DNA of 64,000 nucleotides, taken from the NCBI GenBank assembly GCA_949361645.1, contig OX442419.1, positions 4,104,257 to 4,168,256 of the forward strand. The letters run 5' to 3'. This DNA is from Spongilla lacustris. Taxonomy: Eukaryota; Porifera; Demospongiae; Spongillida; Spongillidae. Shown here one piece after another: positions 48,964 through 59,448 of this stretch (position 1 is its first letter; every line of letters begins with the position of its first letter). The translations under genes were made by a program, and so were the position numbers. Below the pieces are notes generated by a model. The model did not search any database and had not been told where the DNA came from. It saw nothing but the letters and a program-made list of their open reading frames with translations.

Positions 48964-49193
48964 CACACTGCCAATGATGCAAAGTGTGCAGAGTTGGGGT
49001 GGGTGTCCATCCCTCTTGTGGTGGAGGGGCATGGGGCAATGAGGCTCAGCAATCTTTTTCCAAACTTGCATCTCGCCTAGCTGTCCATGGCTGTGTGCTA
49101 AAGTCCATGGCAACCTTTGAACTTTATGCACGGCTAAACATCTCCCTGATGAGGGCAAACTCTAGGGCGACGTTGTCTAGGTCCTACATGTAG
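48964..49193 (+). pseudogene. Third retroelement 3' fragment, frameshifted
   Basis: The plus strand reads NDAKCAELGWVSIPLVVEGH, then, after a frameshift near 49035, GNEAQQSFSKLASRLAVHGC and FELYARLNISLMRANSRATL, ending at TAG 49191-49193. These blocks align with the tail of the 36-638 fragment (NDAKCSELGWSCLPLAVETY, LYSKMNLTLTRSIARAIL), so both come from the same retroelement family. It ends about 140 bp before the giant transposon. Confidence 0.7.
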
Positions 49194-49333
49194 ATTATTA
49201 TCATTAGTGCATGTTATAGCCAGAGATAATATATGCATAGTGTAATATTATTATTGTATTGCCCTATATGTCCGTATTATATCTTCCTCCCAGTATGTAT
49301 ATATTTTAAAATTAATTATATATATTAATATAT

Positions 49334-49806
49334 GGGACAGTTTCCACGAAAATGGCCCTTCGCTTATATATATAAAATGTTATAAAAATGCTTCTCTTTT
49401 GAATCGCTATATCTTCCGAACGGTTGAAGCTATCAACTTCTTATTTTTAACACTTCATACTATAGCATTTGTCTATCGTAAAATACATTTTGGAGTCTTG
49501 CACTTGCTCCGTATCAGTACTGCAACGTTCGATACCCCACCGGGTTCAAACCCGCCATAACTTTCTGTAGGAGTAATAAAATCGCTTCAAATTCCGTTTG
49601 TAGGTAGAGGGGTCCTATACCTATTGATTTGTTCTGTTCGTTAATTTTTATGTCATCCGTTACTGAGATACAGCGGCGCAAAGTTGGTACAAGTTTCCCG
49701 CTCGAATCGCGCCGTTGTATGTGCGCGAACCGTTTCCATTCACCGAAGACATGAATATTCAACTATTTCCTGTGGGTTGGGACTTTGTTAACCTAGCCAC
49801 ACCTAC
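49334..49806. repeat. Left terminal inverted repeat of the giant transposon (about 473 bp)
   Basis: Starts GGGACAGTTTCC. Conserved subterminal blocks include TCATCCGTTACTGAGATACA and TTTCCCGCTCGAATCGCGCC. The match to the right copy ends at AGCCACACCTAC (49795-49806), and sequence diverges beyond. Confidence 0.85.
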
Positions 49807-49903
49807 AAAGCATTTATCGGTGAGGTCTTGCCTATTAGCAGAGATAATGTATAAGTAGTATTTACAGTTGTTATTCGTTATCTTCTGTGTAGATTTAAAC
49901 GAT

Positions 49904-52564
49904 ATGGCGACAACTGACGACGAGCTCGTCGTGTATCATTCAGCGGACGAGTTCGAATGGTACGATAATTTGGACGTGGATGAGGAGGGTGGTGCCAATG
50001 GCGACGGTGAATATAGAAGTGGTGATTCCGACGGCATTTATAGCGATGTCTGTGAAGGTGGAATGAACGGTGATGGTGAAAGTGACGGAGATGACGGTGA
50101 TGGTGAAAGTGATGATGGTGGAAGTGATAGCGATAAGGACTGTGATGGAAGCGACTGTGATGGTGATAGCGGAAGCGACTGTGATGGCGATGGTGATGAT
50201 GTCAGCAAGGGCCCAGGTGGTGTACCAGCTAGAATAGCACGGGGACAGTGTCGTCCACGTCGCATGCTGAATGCCTACCTCACTAAAGGAGGGTGCTGCA
50301 AAGACGGCTGCTTATTGAAGTACGGTGACTTGCCCAAAAGACGAGCACTCACATTATCCAGATTGGACAAGAAAACCAGAAAGGCAGTTGTTTATGGAAT
50401 GCTTGCTGTGACTCGGAACAAATCTGGTTCTCGAAATACATTCCAATATCGCCTTGACTGGTCCAGTCCTGTCTGCAGGGATGCTTTCTGTGCCGTCATT
50501 GGCACAAGTTACCGTACATTGAAGCGTTGGCAGCAGCAGGTGTGCTCTGACTCTGATGTTGAGCCCCATCCCCATGGCAACTGTGGCAGGGCTCCTCACA
50601 ATGCCCTCTCTCGCGAGGACAAAAGGATGGTGGTCAGATTTATTGAGAATTATGCTGCCACAAATGCCCTCCCTGACCCTGGTCGATTGCAAGGGACGAT
50701 CAGAGACTACGTTCTGGAGAGTGGCAAAACACTAAAGTCAGTGTATGCTGAGTATTGCAAGGCCATGGAGTCCCTATCAAAGACCACACCAGCACCACAG
50801 CAACCTTGCCCTTACAAATTGACCACTCGGCTGAAGCGGCAGTACACCTTGCTCAACGTTCCTCCGGCTCCTCCTACACCTCCAGCTGCACGTGTGGTGA
50901 AGTACGTGTCATTTATTAGACTCTGGCGCAGGTACTGCTTCAACATCAAGATCCAACCTGCACGCAGTGATCTGTGTGACAAGTGTGACCAGATGTTGGT
51001 CACTTTGAGGCACAGCCTTTCTGATGAGCAGCGCAAAACAATAAATGACAAATACAACCAACACCTCATTAAGGCCAAGGCATTCCGTGACGCCTACAAT
51101 GCAAACATTGAGGAGGCTGAGAAGGAATGGGGAAGTAAGGGACAGAAGGAACGTGACCAGATCCTGGGTCACTTGGAATCCAGGGCTCTGATGGCTCCCT
51201 TCACCTCACACGCCCACCTGGACATGCAGATGCAGTACTCCTTTGACTACTGCCAGCAGGTGTCACTGCCCTACAGCTCACAACAAAGGGGCACTTTTTA
51301 TTTCAGGACACCTCGCAAGGTCCAGGTGTTTGGTGTGTGTTGTGAGCCGCTGTGCCGCCAGGTGTTCTTCTTAATTGACGAGGCTGAGCAGGCCGGCAAG
51401 GGTGCTGTGGTGGTGGTCAGCCTGGTGCACGCATTCTTCCACCTACATGGACTGGGAGAGAGGCGTGTAACACTTCAGGCCGACAACTGTGTGGGCCAGA
51501 ACAAGAACACCACCATGATGTGGTACCTGGCCTGGCGGGTGATCACTGGGCAACATAACGCCATACAGCTGAACTTCATGCTACCTGGGCACACAAAGTT
51601 CAGACCCGATTCCTACTTTGGCATGTTCAAGAAGTACTACCGACGGCAGGACCATGTAGATGACATGGATGACCTAGCTGACTGTGTCCGACACTGTGGC
51701 CAGAATGTCACTTGTGTGCCACAGCTGTACCAGAACTGGCAGTACTATGACTGGAACACCTTCTTGGGCCAGTGGTTTACTCCTTTGGCTGGCCTAGGCC
51801 GCTACCACACATTTGAGTTTGACCGAGAACACCCTGGTGTCATGAAAATGAAAATGTTACCATCGGACACAAACCCCACCGAGATGAGCATGCTGAGGGC
51901 TGGAGTGGCCATAAAGGACATACAGGAGGCTTATCAGAGCCAATCGATGCCACCTGTTATTAACCCCAGTGGTTTGTCCCTGATGCGGTCACTGTACCTG
52001 TACGAAAGGGTGAGGGAATATGTTCGTGACCCCAAAAAAAGGGACAAAGTATGTCCAAAACCTCCACCAAACTCAGAGGCCACCTCTTCCTATCCATGTG
52101 GCAACGCTTCATCCCTACCAGAAAACGACCAACCTGGACCTTCAACTGCCTTTCCTCACTCACCTACATGTACTGTTGAGGGTCATGAGTCTGCAGAAGA
52201 CACATACAGTGAAGTGCAAGACGAAGCCAATAGCTGTGTTTCTGGCAGGAGGAAACGCAGACCCAGGTCTGAACTGATCCTTGCCTACCAGTGCACTGTA
52301 TGTGGCAATAAGTATGGCAGTGGCTCGGCCCTGTCCCTGCACAAAAAGATGACTCACAAGCAGCCTGCTGTTCCAGGTGATGAACACAGTGGTGCCACTA
52401 AGGTGGACAGTGCCAGTGTTGACGTAGGAAGCCAGGATCCATCCAAGCGCAGGCGTAGGAAAAAATCTGAAATTGACAGGCCATTTTCCTGTTTTGTGTG
52501 TGGCAATAAGTACGGCAGCTCATCCGCACTGTATACTCACAAGAAGAGAGACCATGGCTCATGA
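49904..52564 (+). CDS. Transposase-like protein with DDE-like core and two C-terminal C2H2 zinc fingers (886 aa)
   Basis: The start is ATG 49904 (context GATATGG). The frame is open from TTG 49868, but CTTCTGTGTAG just upstream could be a splice acceptor. Residues 1-110 are Asp/Ser/Gly-rich and acidic. A Cys motif (GGCCKDGCL) follows near 128-134, then a basic helical region and a zinc-knuckle LCDKCDQM near 357-360. The core has SFDYCQQVSLPY (Asp about 448), LQADNCVGQNKN (Asp about 527) and PGHTKFRPDSYFG (His about 563, Asp about 569), in RNase-H-like order; the acidic triad is inferred. Two fingers, C-x2-C-x12-H-x4-H, lie at about 797-820 and 863-885. It resembles a widespread family of uncharacterised eukaryotic proteins with the ADNCxGQNKN motif (possibly DUF7869; not certain). 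It is intact in a giant TIR element, so it is probably the mobilising enzyme. Confidence 0.8.
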   Translation: MATTDDELVVYHSADEFEWYDNLDVDEEGGANGDGEYRSGDSDGIYSDVCEGGMNGDGESDGDDGDGESDDGGSDSDKDCDGSDCDGDSGSDCDGDGDDVSKGPGGVPARIARGQCRPRRMLNAYLTKGGCCKDGCLLKYGDLPKRRALTLSRLDKKTRKAVVYGMLAVTRNKSGSRNTFQYRLDWSSPVCRDAFCAVIGTSYRTLKRWQQQVCSDSDVEPHPHGNCGRAPHNALSREDKRMVVRFIENYAATNALPDPGRLQGTIRDYVLESGKTLKSVYAEYCKAMESLSKTTPAPQQPCPYKLTTRLKRQYTLLNVPPAPPTPPAARVVKYVSFIRLWRRYCFNIKIQPARSDLCDKCDQMLVTLRHSLSDEQRKTINDKYNQHLIKAKAFRDAYNANIEEAEKEWGSKGQKERDQILGHLESRALMAPFTSHAHLDMQMQYSFDYCQQVSLPYSSQQRGTFYFRTPRKVQVFGVCCEPLCRQVFFLIDEAEQAGKGAVVVVSLVHAFFHLHGLGERRVTLQADNCVGQNKNTTMMWYLAWRVITGQHNAIQLNFMLPGHTKFRPDSYFGMFKKYYRRQDHVDDMDDLADCVRHCGQNVTCVPQLYQNWQYYDWNTFLGQWFTPLAGLGRYHTFEFDREHPGVMKMKMLPSDTNPTEMSMLRAGVAIKDIQEAYQSQSMPPVINPSGLSLMRSLYLYERVREYVRDPKKRDKVCPKPPPNSEATSSYPCGNASSLPENDQPGPSTAFPHSPTCTVEGHESAEDTYSEVQDEANSCVSGRRKRRPRSELILAYQCTVCGNKYGSGSALSLHKKMTHKQPAVPGDEHSGATKVDSASVDVGSQDPSKRRRRKKSEIDRPFSCFVCGNKYGSSSALYTHKKRDHGS

Positions 52565-52759
52565 CAAATGATCCATATTGTGAGATGCATTTCATGGTAT
52601 TATTACCATTTCAATTTCATCTGTAGAAGTGAGGCCATTTTCCTTCACCCAAAGCTACATGTACCTGGCAAGTCCTACAATTACCCAAGGAACCCAGACA
52701 TCTTGGAGATAGATCCAACTGATGTTCAACAACAGCAACTGGACGTTCATACTCCTTGA
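52565..52759 (+). other. In-frame open extension downstream of the transposase stop
   Basis: After the TGA (followed by CAA) the same frame stays open for 64 codons to a TGA at 52757. It has coding-like composition (HVPGKSYNYPRNPDILEIDP, then TDVQQQQLDVHTP). It could be an alternative 3' exon (an acceptor-like TTCATCTGTAG lies at about 52626), a readthrough extension, a former longer C-terminus, or chance. Confidence 0.3.
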
Positions 52760-52954
52760 CATCAATGGAGGTCTAATACCAGCATTAAGAGCACTTAAAG
52801 CTAGAGAAGCTCTCAGGTTGTGAGTTACCTTAGCAATTTAGTTGCCTGAAATAGACACAGAACATGATGCATGCACCTCTGCAAATATAAGTTAGTTATT
52901 GCTCAGATTACTAGAGAGATGTTTGGTGCACCCATGAAGAAGTCGATTGTTGCT

Positions 52955-53240
52955 CAGATATACATGTACATGTACATGTACATGTAGCTCTGGTGCACTC
53001 GTGAAGAAACGTTGGTTGTTGCAAAGTGATAACTCTGGTGCACCCGTGAAGTTAAAAGTCGATTGTTGCTCAGATATACATGTACATGTAGCTCTGGTGC
53101 ACTCGTGAAGAAAAGTCGTTTGTTGCTTGATAACTCTGGTGCACCCGTGAAGTTAAAAGTCGATTGTTGCTCAGATATACATGTACATGTAGCTCTGGTG
53201 CACTCGTGAAGAAAAGTCGGTTGTTGCTCAGATAATCTAT
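52955..53240. repeat. Short compound repeat with TACATGTA palindromes
   Basis: Blocks GCTCAGATATACATGTACAT, AGCTCTGGTGCACTCGTGAA and AACTCTGGTGCACCCGTGAA alternate about three times. Confidence 0.85.
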
Positions 53241-53398
53241 GTACAGTGCAACTGTGTATCATGTTGAATCAAAAGTTCTTTTAAGAACTCGTTTGTCAGC
53301 TTGTCCTCACAATCTATTGAGGTAACATTCTGACAAACGTTACATTTACACAAGAAGTTACACCTTAGCGAAGCTTGATTATCATAACAAAGAAGTGA

Positions 53399-53966
53399 TC
53401 ACATGGGTACAAGCACATGAACATGTAAATGTTTTGAAAGAGTTCTAGTACGCATATTAATGGTAACAGAATGGTCCTTGTCCTGCCCAAGTGTGTCTGG
53501 CATAGGTCCAGCTGTCCATGGTAATGGTGCCTGGGACCATGACTGTGATGGTGACTGGAGCTGAATCCTTGGTGGAAACTGGACTATTGCAGCTACTGGT
53601 GGCCTCACCATTACAGGCAGTGGCTCTGGCTGATAGGAATGATGCAAGTATGAGTATGAGGAATGGGATGATGAGCATGGTGAGGAAAAACATGAAGATG
53701 GATGTGTTGAATGACGAACGTGTTTGCTAAGTAGAGTGACATGGTGAAGAACGTATTGGATGAGTTGAGTGGCGGGGTGATCCAGGTGAATAGGAACGTG
53801 TTGTATGATTTGAGCGATTGAGTGAAGAGGAATGCACACGTGTTGAATGATGTGAGGTATGTGGTGAACTGGATGATTGTGATGGTGACCGAGATCTGCA
53901 TGTACTACTTGTAGATGTACTTGTATCTAAGGATCCGCACTGTATACTCACAACAAGTGAGACCAT
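53399..53966 (-). CDS. Possible second transposon ORF, Ser/His/Pro-rich, frameshifted
   Basis: On the minus strand, one frame (53966-53727) is Arg-Ser rich (CRSRSPSQSSSSPHTSHHST, then SYSPGSPRHSTHP). An overlapping frame (53839-53399) is Ser/Pro/Gln-rich (QPEPLPVMVRPP, QLQSPSQSWSQAPLPWTAGP). They would join with one frameshift near 53770. It is convergent with the transposase. Low-complexity composition means it may be a shadow of repetitive GATGAGTATGAGG-like top-strand sequence. Confidence 0.2.
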
Positions 53967-54003
53967 GGCTCATGACAAATGAACCATATTGTGAAATTCA
54001 TGC
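53932..54003. repeat. Duplicated scrap of the transposase 3' end
   Basis: 72 bp (CCGCACTGTATACTCACAA ... CCATGGCTCATGACAAATGA) repeat 52522-52592, which spans the last zinc-finger codons, the stop and the start of the 3' flank, with a handful of mismatches. It lies directly left of the 71-bp satellite. Confidence 0.9.
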
Positions 54004-54039
54004 TTTTTTATGTAATTTAAGGTCACCTCTGCAGTATAT

Positions 54040-57000
54040 ATCATACTTCTGTGTCATTAAGGGTCATCTCTGTACACCTTATGTATGTGTCGTTAAGGGG
54101 TCACCTGTACACCTTACGTCTGTGTGGTTAAGAGTCATCTCTGTACACCTTATGTATGTGTCGTTAAGGGGTCACCTGTACACCTTACATCTGTGTGGTT
54201 AAGATTCATCTCTGTATGTGTCGTTAAGGGGTCACCTGTGCACCTTACATCTGTGTGGTTAAGAGTCATCTCTGTATACCTTATGTATGTGTCGTTAAGG
54301 GGTCACCTGTACACCGTACGTCTCTGTCATTAAGAGTCATCTCTGTATACCTTATGTATGTGTCGTTAAGGGGTCGCCTGTGCACCGCACGTCTCTGTCG
54401 TTAAGAGACATCTCTGTACACCTTATGTATGTGTCGTTAAGGGGTCACCTGTACACCTTACGTCTGTGTGGTTAAGATTCATCTCTGTATGTGTCGTTAA
54501 AGAGTCACCTGTGCACCTTACATCTGTGTGGTTAAGAGTCATCTCTGTACACCTTACATGTATGTATGTGTCGTTAAGGGGTCACCTGTGCACCTTACAT
54601 CTGTGTGGTTAAGAGTCATCTCTGTATACCTTATGTATGTGTCGTTAAGGGGTCACCTGTACACCGTACGTCTCTGTCGTTAAGAGTCATCTCTGTATAC
54701 CTTATGTATGTGTCGTTAAGGGGTCACCTGTACACCGTACGTCTCTGTCATTAAGAGTCATCTCTGTATACCTTATGTATGTGTCGTTAAGGGGTCGCCT
54801 GTGCACCGTACGTCTCTGTCGTTAAGAGACATCTCTGTACACCTTATGTATGTGTCGTTAAGGGGTCACCTGTACACCTTACGTCTGTGTGGTTAAGATT
54901 CATCTCTGTATGTGTCGTTAAAGAGTCACCTGTGCACCTTACATCTGTGTGGTTAAGAGTCATCTCTGTACACCTTACATGTATGTATGTGTCGTTAAGG
55001 GGTCACCTGTGCACCTTACATCTGTGTGGTTAAGAGTCATCTCTGTATACCTTATGTATGTGTCGTTAAGGGGTCACCTGTACACCGTACGTCTCTGTCG
55101 TTAAGAGTCATCTCTGTATACCTTATGTATGTGTCGTTAAGGGGTCACCTGTACACCTTACATCTGTGTGGTTAAGAGTCATCTCGGTATACCTTATGTA
55201 TGTGTTGTTAAGGGGTCACCTGTACACCGTACGTCTCTGTCGTTAAGAGACATCTCTGTGCACCTTATGTATGTGTTGTTAAGGGGTCACCTGTACACCT
55301 TACATCTGTGCGGTTAAGAGTCATCTCTGTATACCTTATGTATGTGTCGTTAGGGGGTCACCTGTACACCTTACGTCTGTGTGGTTAAGAGTCATCTCTG
55401 TACGCCTTATGTATGTGTCATTAAGGGGTCACCTGTACACCGTACGTTTGTGTGGTTAAGATTCATCTCTGTATGTGTCGTTAAAGAGTCACCTGTGCAC
55501 CTTACATCTGTGTGGTTAAGAGTCATCTCTGTACACCTTATGTATATGTCGTTAAGGGGTCACCTGTACACCTTACATCTGTGTGGTTAAGAGTCATCTC
55601 TGTATACCTTATGTATGTGTCGTTAAGGGGTCACCTGTACACTGTACGTCTGTGTGGTTAAGAGACATCTCTGTACACCTTATGTATGTGTCGTTAAGGG
55701 GTCACCTGTACACCTTACATCTGTGTGGTTAAGAGTCATCTCTGTATACCTTATGTATGTGTCGTTAAGGGGTCACCTGTACACCGTACGTCTCTGTCGT
55801 TAAGAGACATCTCTGTACACCTTATGTATGTGTCGTTAAGGGGTCACCTGTACACCTTACATCTGTGTGGTTAAGAGTCATCTCGGTATACCTTATGTAT
55901 GTGCTGTTAAGGGGTCACCTGTACACCGTACGTCTCTGTCGTTAAGAGTCATCTCTGTATACGTTATGTATGTGTCGTTAGGGGGTCGCCTGTACACCGT
56001 ACGTCTCTGTCGTTAAGAGACATCTCTGTACACCTTATGTATGTGTCGTTAAGGGGTCACCTGTACACCTTACATCTGTGTGGTTAAGAGTCATCTCTGT
56101 ATACCTTATGTATGTGTCGTTAAGGGGTCACCTGTACATCGTACGTCTCTGTCGTTAAGAGACATCTCTGTACACCTTATGTATGTGTCGTTAAGGGGTC
56201 ACCTGTACACCTTACATCTGTGTGGTTAAGAGTCATCTCGGTATACCTTATGTATGTGCTGTTAAGGGGTCACCTGTACACCGTACGTCTCTGTCGTTAA
56301 GAGTCATCTCTGTATACGTTATGTATGTGTCGTTAGGGGGTCGCCTGTACACCGTACGTCTCTGTCGTTAAGAGACATCTCTGTACACCTTATGTATGTG
56401 TCGTTAAGGGGTCACCTGTACACCTTACATCTGTGTGGTTAAGAGTCATCTCTATATACCTTATGTATGTGTCGTTAGGGGGTCACCTGTACACCTTACG
56501 TCTGTGTGGTTAAGAGTCATCTCTGTACGCCTTATGTATGTGTCATTAAGGGGTCACCTGTACACTGTACGTCTGTGTGGTTAAGAGTCATCTCTGTACA
56601 CCTTATGTATGTGTCGTTAAGGGGTCACCTGTACACCGTACGTCTGTGTGGTGAAGATTCATCTCTGTATGTGTCGTTAAAGAGTCACCTGTGCACCTTA
56701 CATCTGTGTGGTTAAGAGTCATCTCTGTACACCTTATGTATATGTCGTTAAGGGGTCACCTGTACACCTTACATCTGTGTGGTTAAGAGTCATCTCTGTA
56801 TACCTTATGTATGTGTCGTTAAGGGGTCACCTGTACACTGTACGTCTCTGTCGTTAAGAGTCATCTCTGTATACCTTATGTATGTGTCGTTAAGGGGTCA
56901 CCTGTACACCGTACGTCTCTGTCGTTAAGAGACATCTCTGTACACCTTATGTATGTGTCGTTAAGGGGTCACCTGTACACCTTACATCTGTGTGGTTAAG

Positions 57001-57391
57001 AGTCATCTTGGTATACCTTATGTATGTGTTGTTAAGGGGTCACCTGTACACCGTACGTCTCTGTCGTTAAGAGTCATCTCTGTATACGTTATGTATGTGT
57101 CGTTAGGGGGTCGCCTGTACACCGTACGTCTCTGTCGTTACGAGACATCTCTGTACACCTTATGCATGTGTCGTTAAGGGGTCACCTGTACACCTTACAT
57201 CTGTGTGGTTAAGAGTCATCTCTGTATACCTTATGTATGTGTCGTTAAGGGGTCACCTGTACACCGTACGTCTGTGTGGTTAAGAGTCATCTCTGTATAC
57301 CTTATGTATGTGTCGTTAAGGGGTCACCTGTACACCTTACGTCTGTGTGGTTAAGAGTCATCTCCTTACACCTTATGTATGTGTCGTTAAG
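54040..57391. repeat. Satellite of a 71-bp dimeric unit (two related 35/36-bp halves), about 47 copies
   Basis: Half-unit A contains GTTAAGGGGTCACCTGTACA and half-unit B GTTAAGAGTCATCTCTGTAT; both continue CCTTA..T.TGTG. They alternate through the array. Variant dimers (GTACGTCTCTGTCGTTAAGA, and deleted GATTCATCTCTGTATGTGTC) recur in blocks of several hundred bp, which shows higher-order amplification. Confidence 0.95.
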
Positions 57392-57394
57392 CCC

Positions 57395-59241
57395 CCATGG
57401 CCCTATTTCCCACTACCTATCCTCCTTTATTGCAATTTGTATTCTTTACTGCAAGTTGTATCTGAGGCCCAGGCCATCCCCTACTCAATAGCACTCTCAG
57501 TCTCCACACAACCAGCCCTCCCACCCACCCACCCCTAAACACCCCTCGTACATATGGTGTAATCAGACTGCCAACAGGCCGGAGAGCTGCCAGCTGCCAC
57601 ATTACCAGGATTGAATGGGGTCATCACAAAAGTAGACCCCAGCATGTGGAGTGGAACATTGAACTGGAGCCGGCCCCAAACACTGGGGCCAGCCACAATG
57701 GCCCCGTATCCTAGCCCCACACAGTACTAACACCAGCTCCTCACTGCAAATGCATATGAAGCCACTACCTGTGAAACCATTAACCCCCACACTACAAGAG
57801 GACTTAATGGTAGGGGAACCATCAACTACAAGTGGAGCTACCAGCTCGCATTGGACAAATGGAATACCACCACTGAAGCAGCCTCCATTTGTAGAGTGTA
57901 CATACGTGCCTACGTTTGTCTCTTCACACATTTTGTGTTGTAGATCTGAACTACTGTAGACATGTACTTGTACAGAGTAAAATTTTATCAGTGTGGATGC
58001 TGTTAGTGGTGAATATGGTTACCTGCCCTATCGGTACTGATTGCGGTGGGTCTGCACCCGTGGTTGGTTTATATAGACAACAGAGGGCGTTTTGCCCTAC
58101 TGGGAACTACTGTACGCAAGTAGCAAAACACGTAGATCTAAGTGCCGTTTTGAATGTCACATAAATTGCACGCACAGTCACAGCTACAATGTGGCACGAT
58201 GAAGAGATCAGAATTCATGACCACACAAGTGAAGTTAGCAGACCCTACACTGTCAGAGATGTCAACAGATCTAGACATTACCAGTGTAACCCAGTTTCAC
58301 CTGTGCCCCACGGCCGCTATATACACTAGCACATACATTTTAGCAGATATACAACAGCCTAGGGCTAGCTATAGGTATACGCAAGTACGTAGTTGATGGC
58401 TAACTCCACTTGTGTGGTAGTGAATTCTGATGTCTTCATCGTGCCACATTGTACATTGTAGCTGTGACTGTGCATGCAATTTATGTGACATTCAAAACGG
58501 CACTTACGTACTCGTACAGTACAGTAGTTCCCAGTAGGGCAAAACGCCCTCTGTTGTCTATATAAACCAACCACGGGTGCAGACCCACCGCAATCAGTAC
58601 CGATAGGGCAGGTAACTATATTCACCACTAAATGCATCCACACCAGATAAAATTTACTCTGTACATGTACAAGTACATGTCTACAGCAGTTCAGATCTAC
58701 AACACAAAATGTGAGAAAAGACAAACGTAGGCATGTATGTACACTCTACAAATGGAGGCTGCTTCAGTCCATGGTGGTTCCATTTGTCCATTGCAAGCTG
58801 GTAGCTCCACTTGTAGTTGATGGTTCCCCTACCATTAAGTCCTCTTGTAGTGTGGGGGTTAATGGTTTCACAGGTAGTGGCTTCATTTGCATTTGCAGTG
58901 AGGAGCTGGTGTTAGTACTGTGTGAGGCTAGGATAGGGGGGCCATTGTGGCTGGCCCCAGTGTTTGGGGCCGGCTCCAGTTCAATGTTCCACTCCACATG
59001 CTGGGGTCTACTTTTGTGATGACCCCATTCAATCCTGGTAATGTGGCAGCTGGCAGCACTCCGGCCTGTTGGCAGTCTGATTACACCATATGTAAGAGGG
59101 GTGTTTATGGGTGGGTGGGTGGGTGGGTGGGTGGGAGGGCTGGTTGTGTGGAGACTGAGAGTGCTATAGAGTAAGGAATGGCCTGGGCCTCGGATACAAC
59201 TTGCAGTAGAGGAGGATAGGTAGTGGGAGATAGGGACATGG
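57395..59241. repeat. Long palindrome, arms about 845 bp, loop 159 bp, nested in the transposon
   Basis: The left arm 57395-58239 starts CCATGGCCCTATTTCCCACT and the right arm 58399-59241 is its close complement, ending near TAGGGACATGG. Short frames in one arm reappear on the opposite strand in the other. No transposase. Whether it is a separate foldback element or an internal rearrangement is undecided; no target duplication seen. Confidence 0.9.
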
Positions 59242-59448
59242 TGGCGAATGCGGCATGCCCAGTGTGAGAGCTGCATTAATGTGGGAGCCCCCAATGACCC
59301 TGTAGGATTTTTTAGTACCTGGTTGCTCCCTTGCTGGCAGTCTACTGGTGCTAACTGGACATGTAGTGTGGGGCTATTAAGTTAACTTGCATTAATGGTT
59401 CTGTCCGCATGAAGTGAGGGAGCTGACCTGATTCGACCCTCGGCCATT

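Noticed and set aside
50038..50265. Minus-strand Ser/Pro-rich frame opposite the transposase N-terminus
   Set aside because: It is the mirror of the acidic GAT/GGT-rich coding sequence of the real gene.
58157..58724. Frames in the palindrome arms (such as FCVVDLN..RHVLV) as genes
   Set aside because: The same short frames occur in both arms on opposite strands with frameshifts; no domain or conservation evidence.
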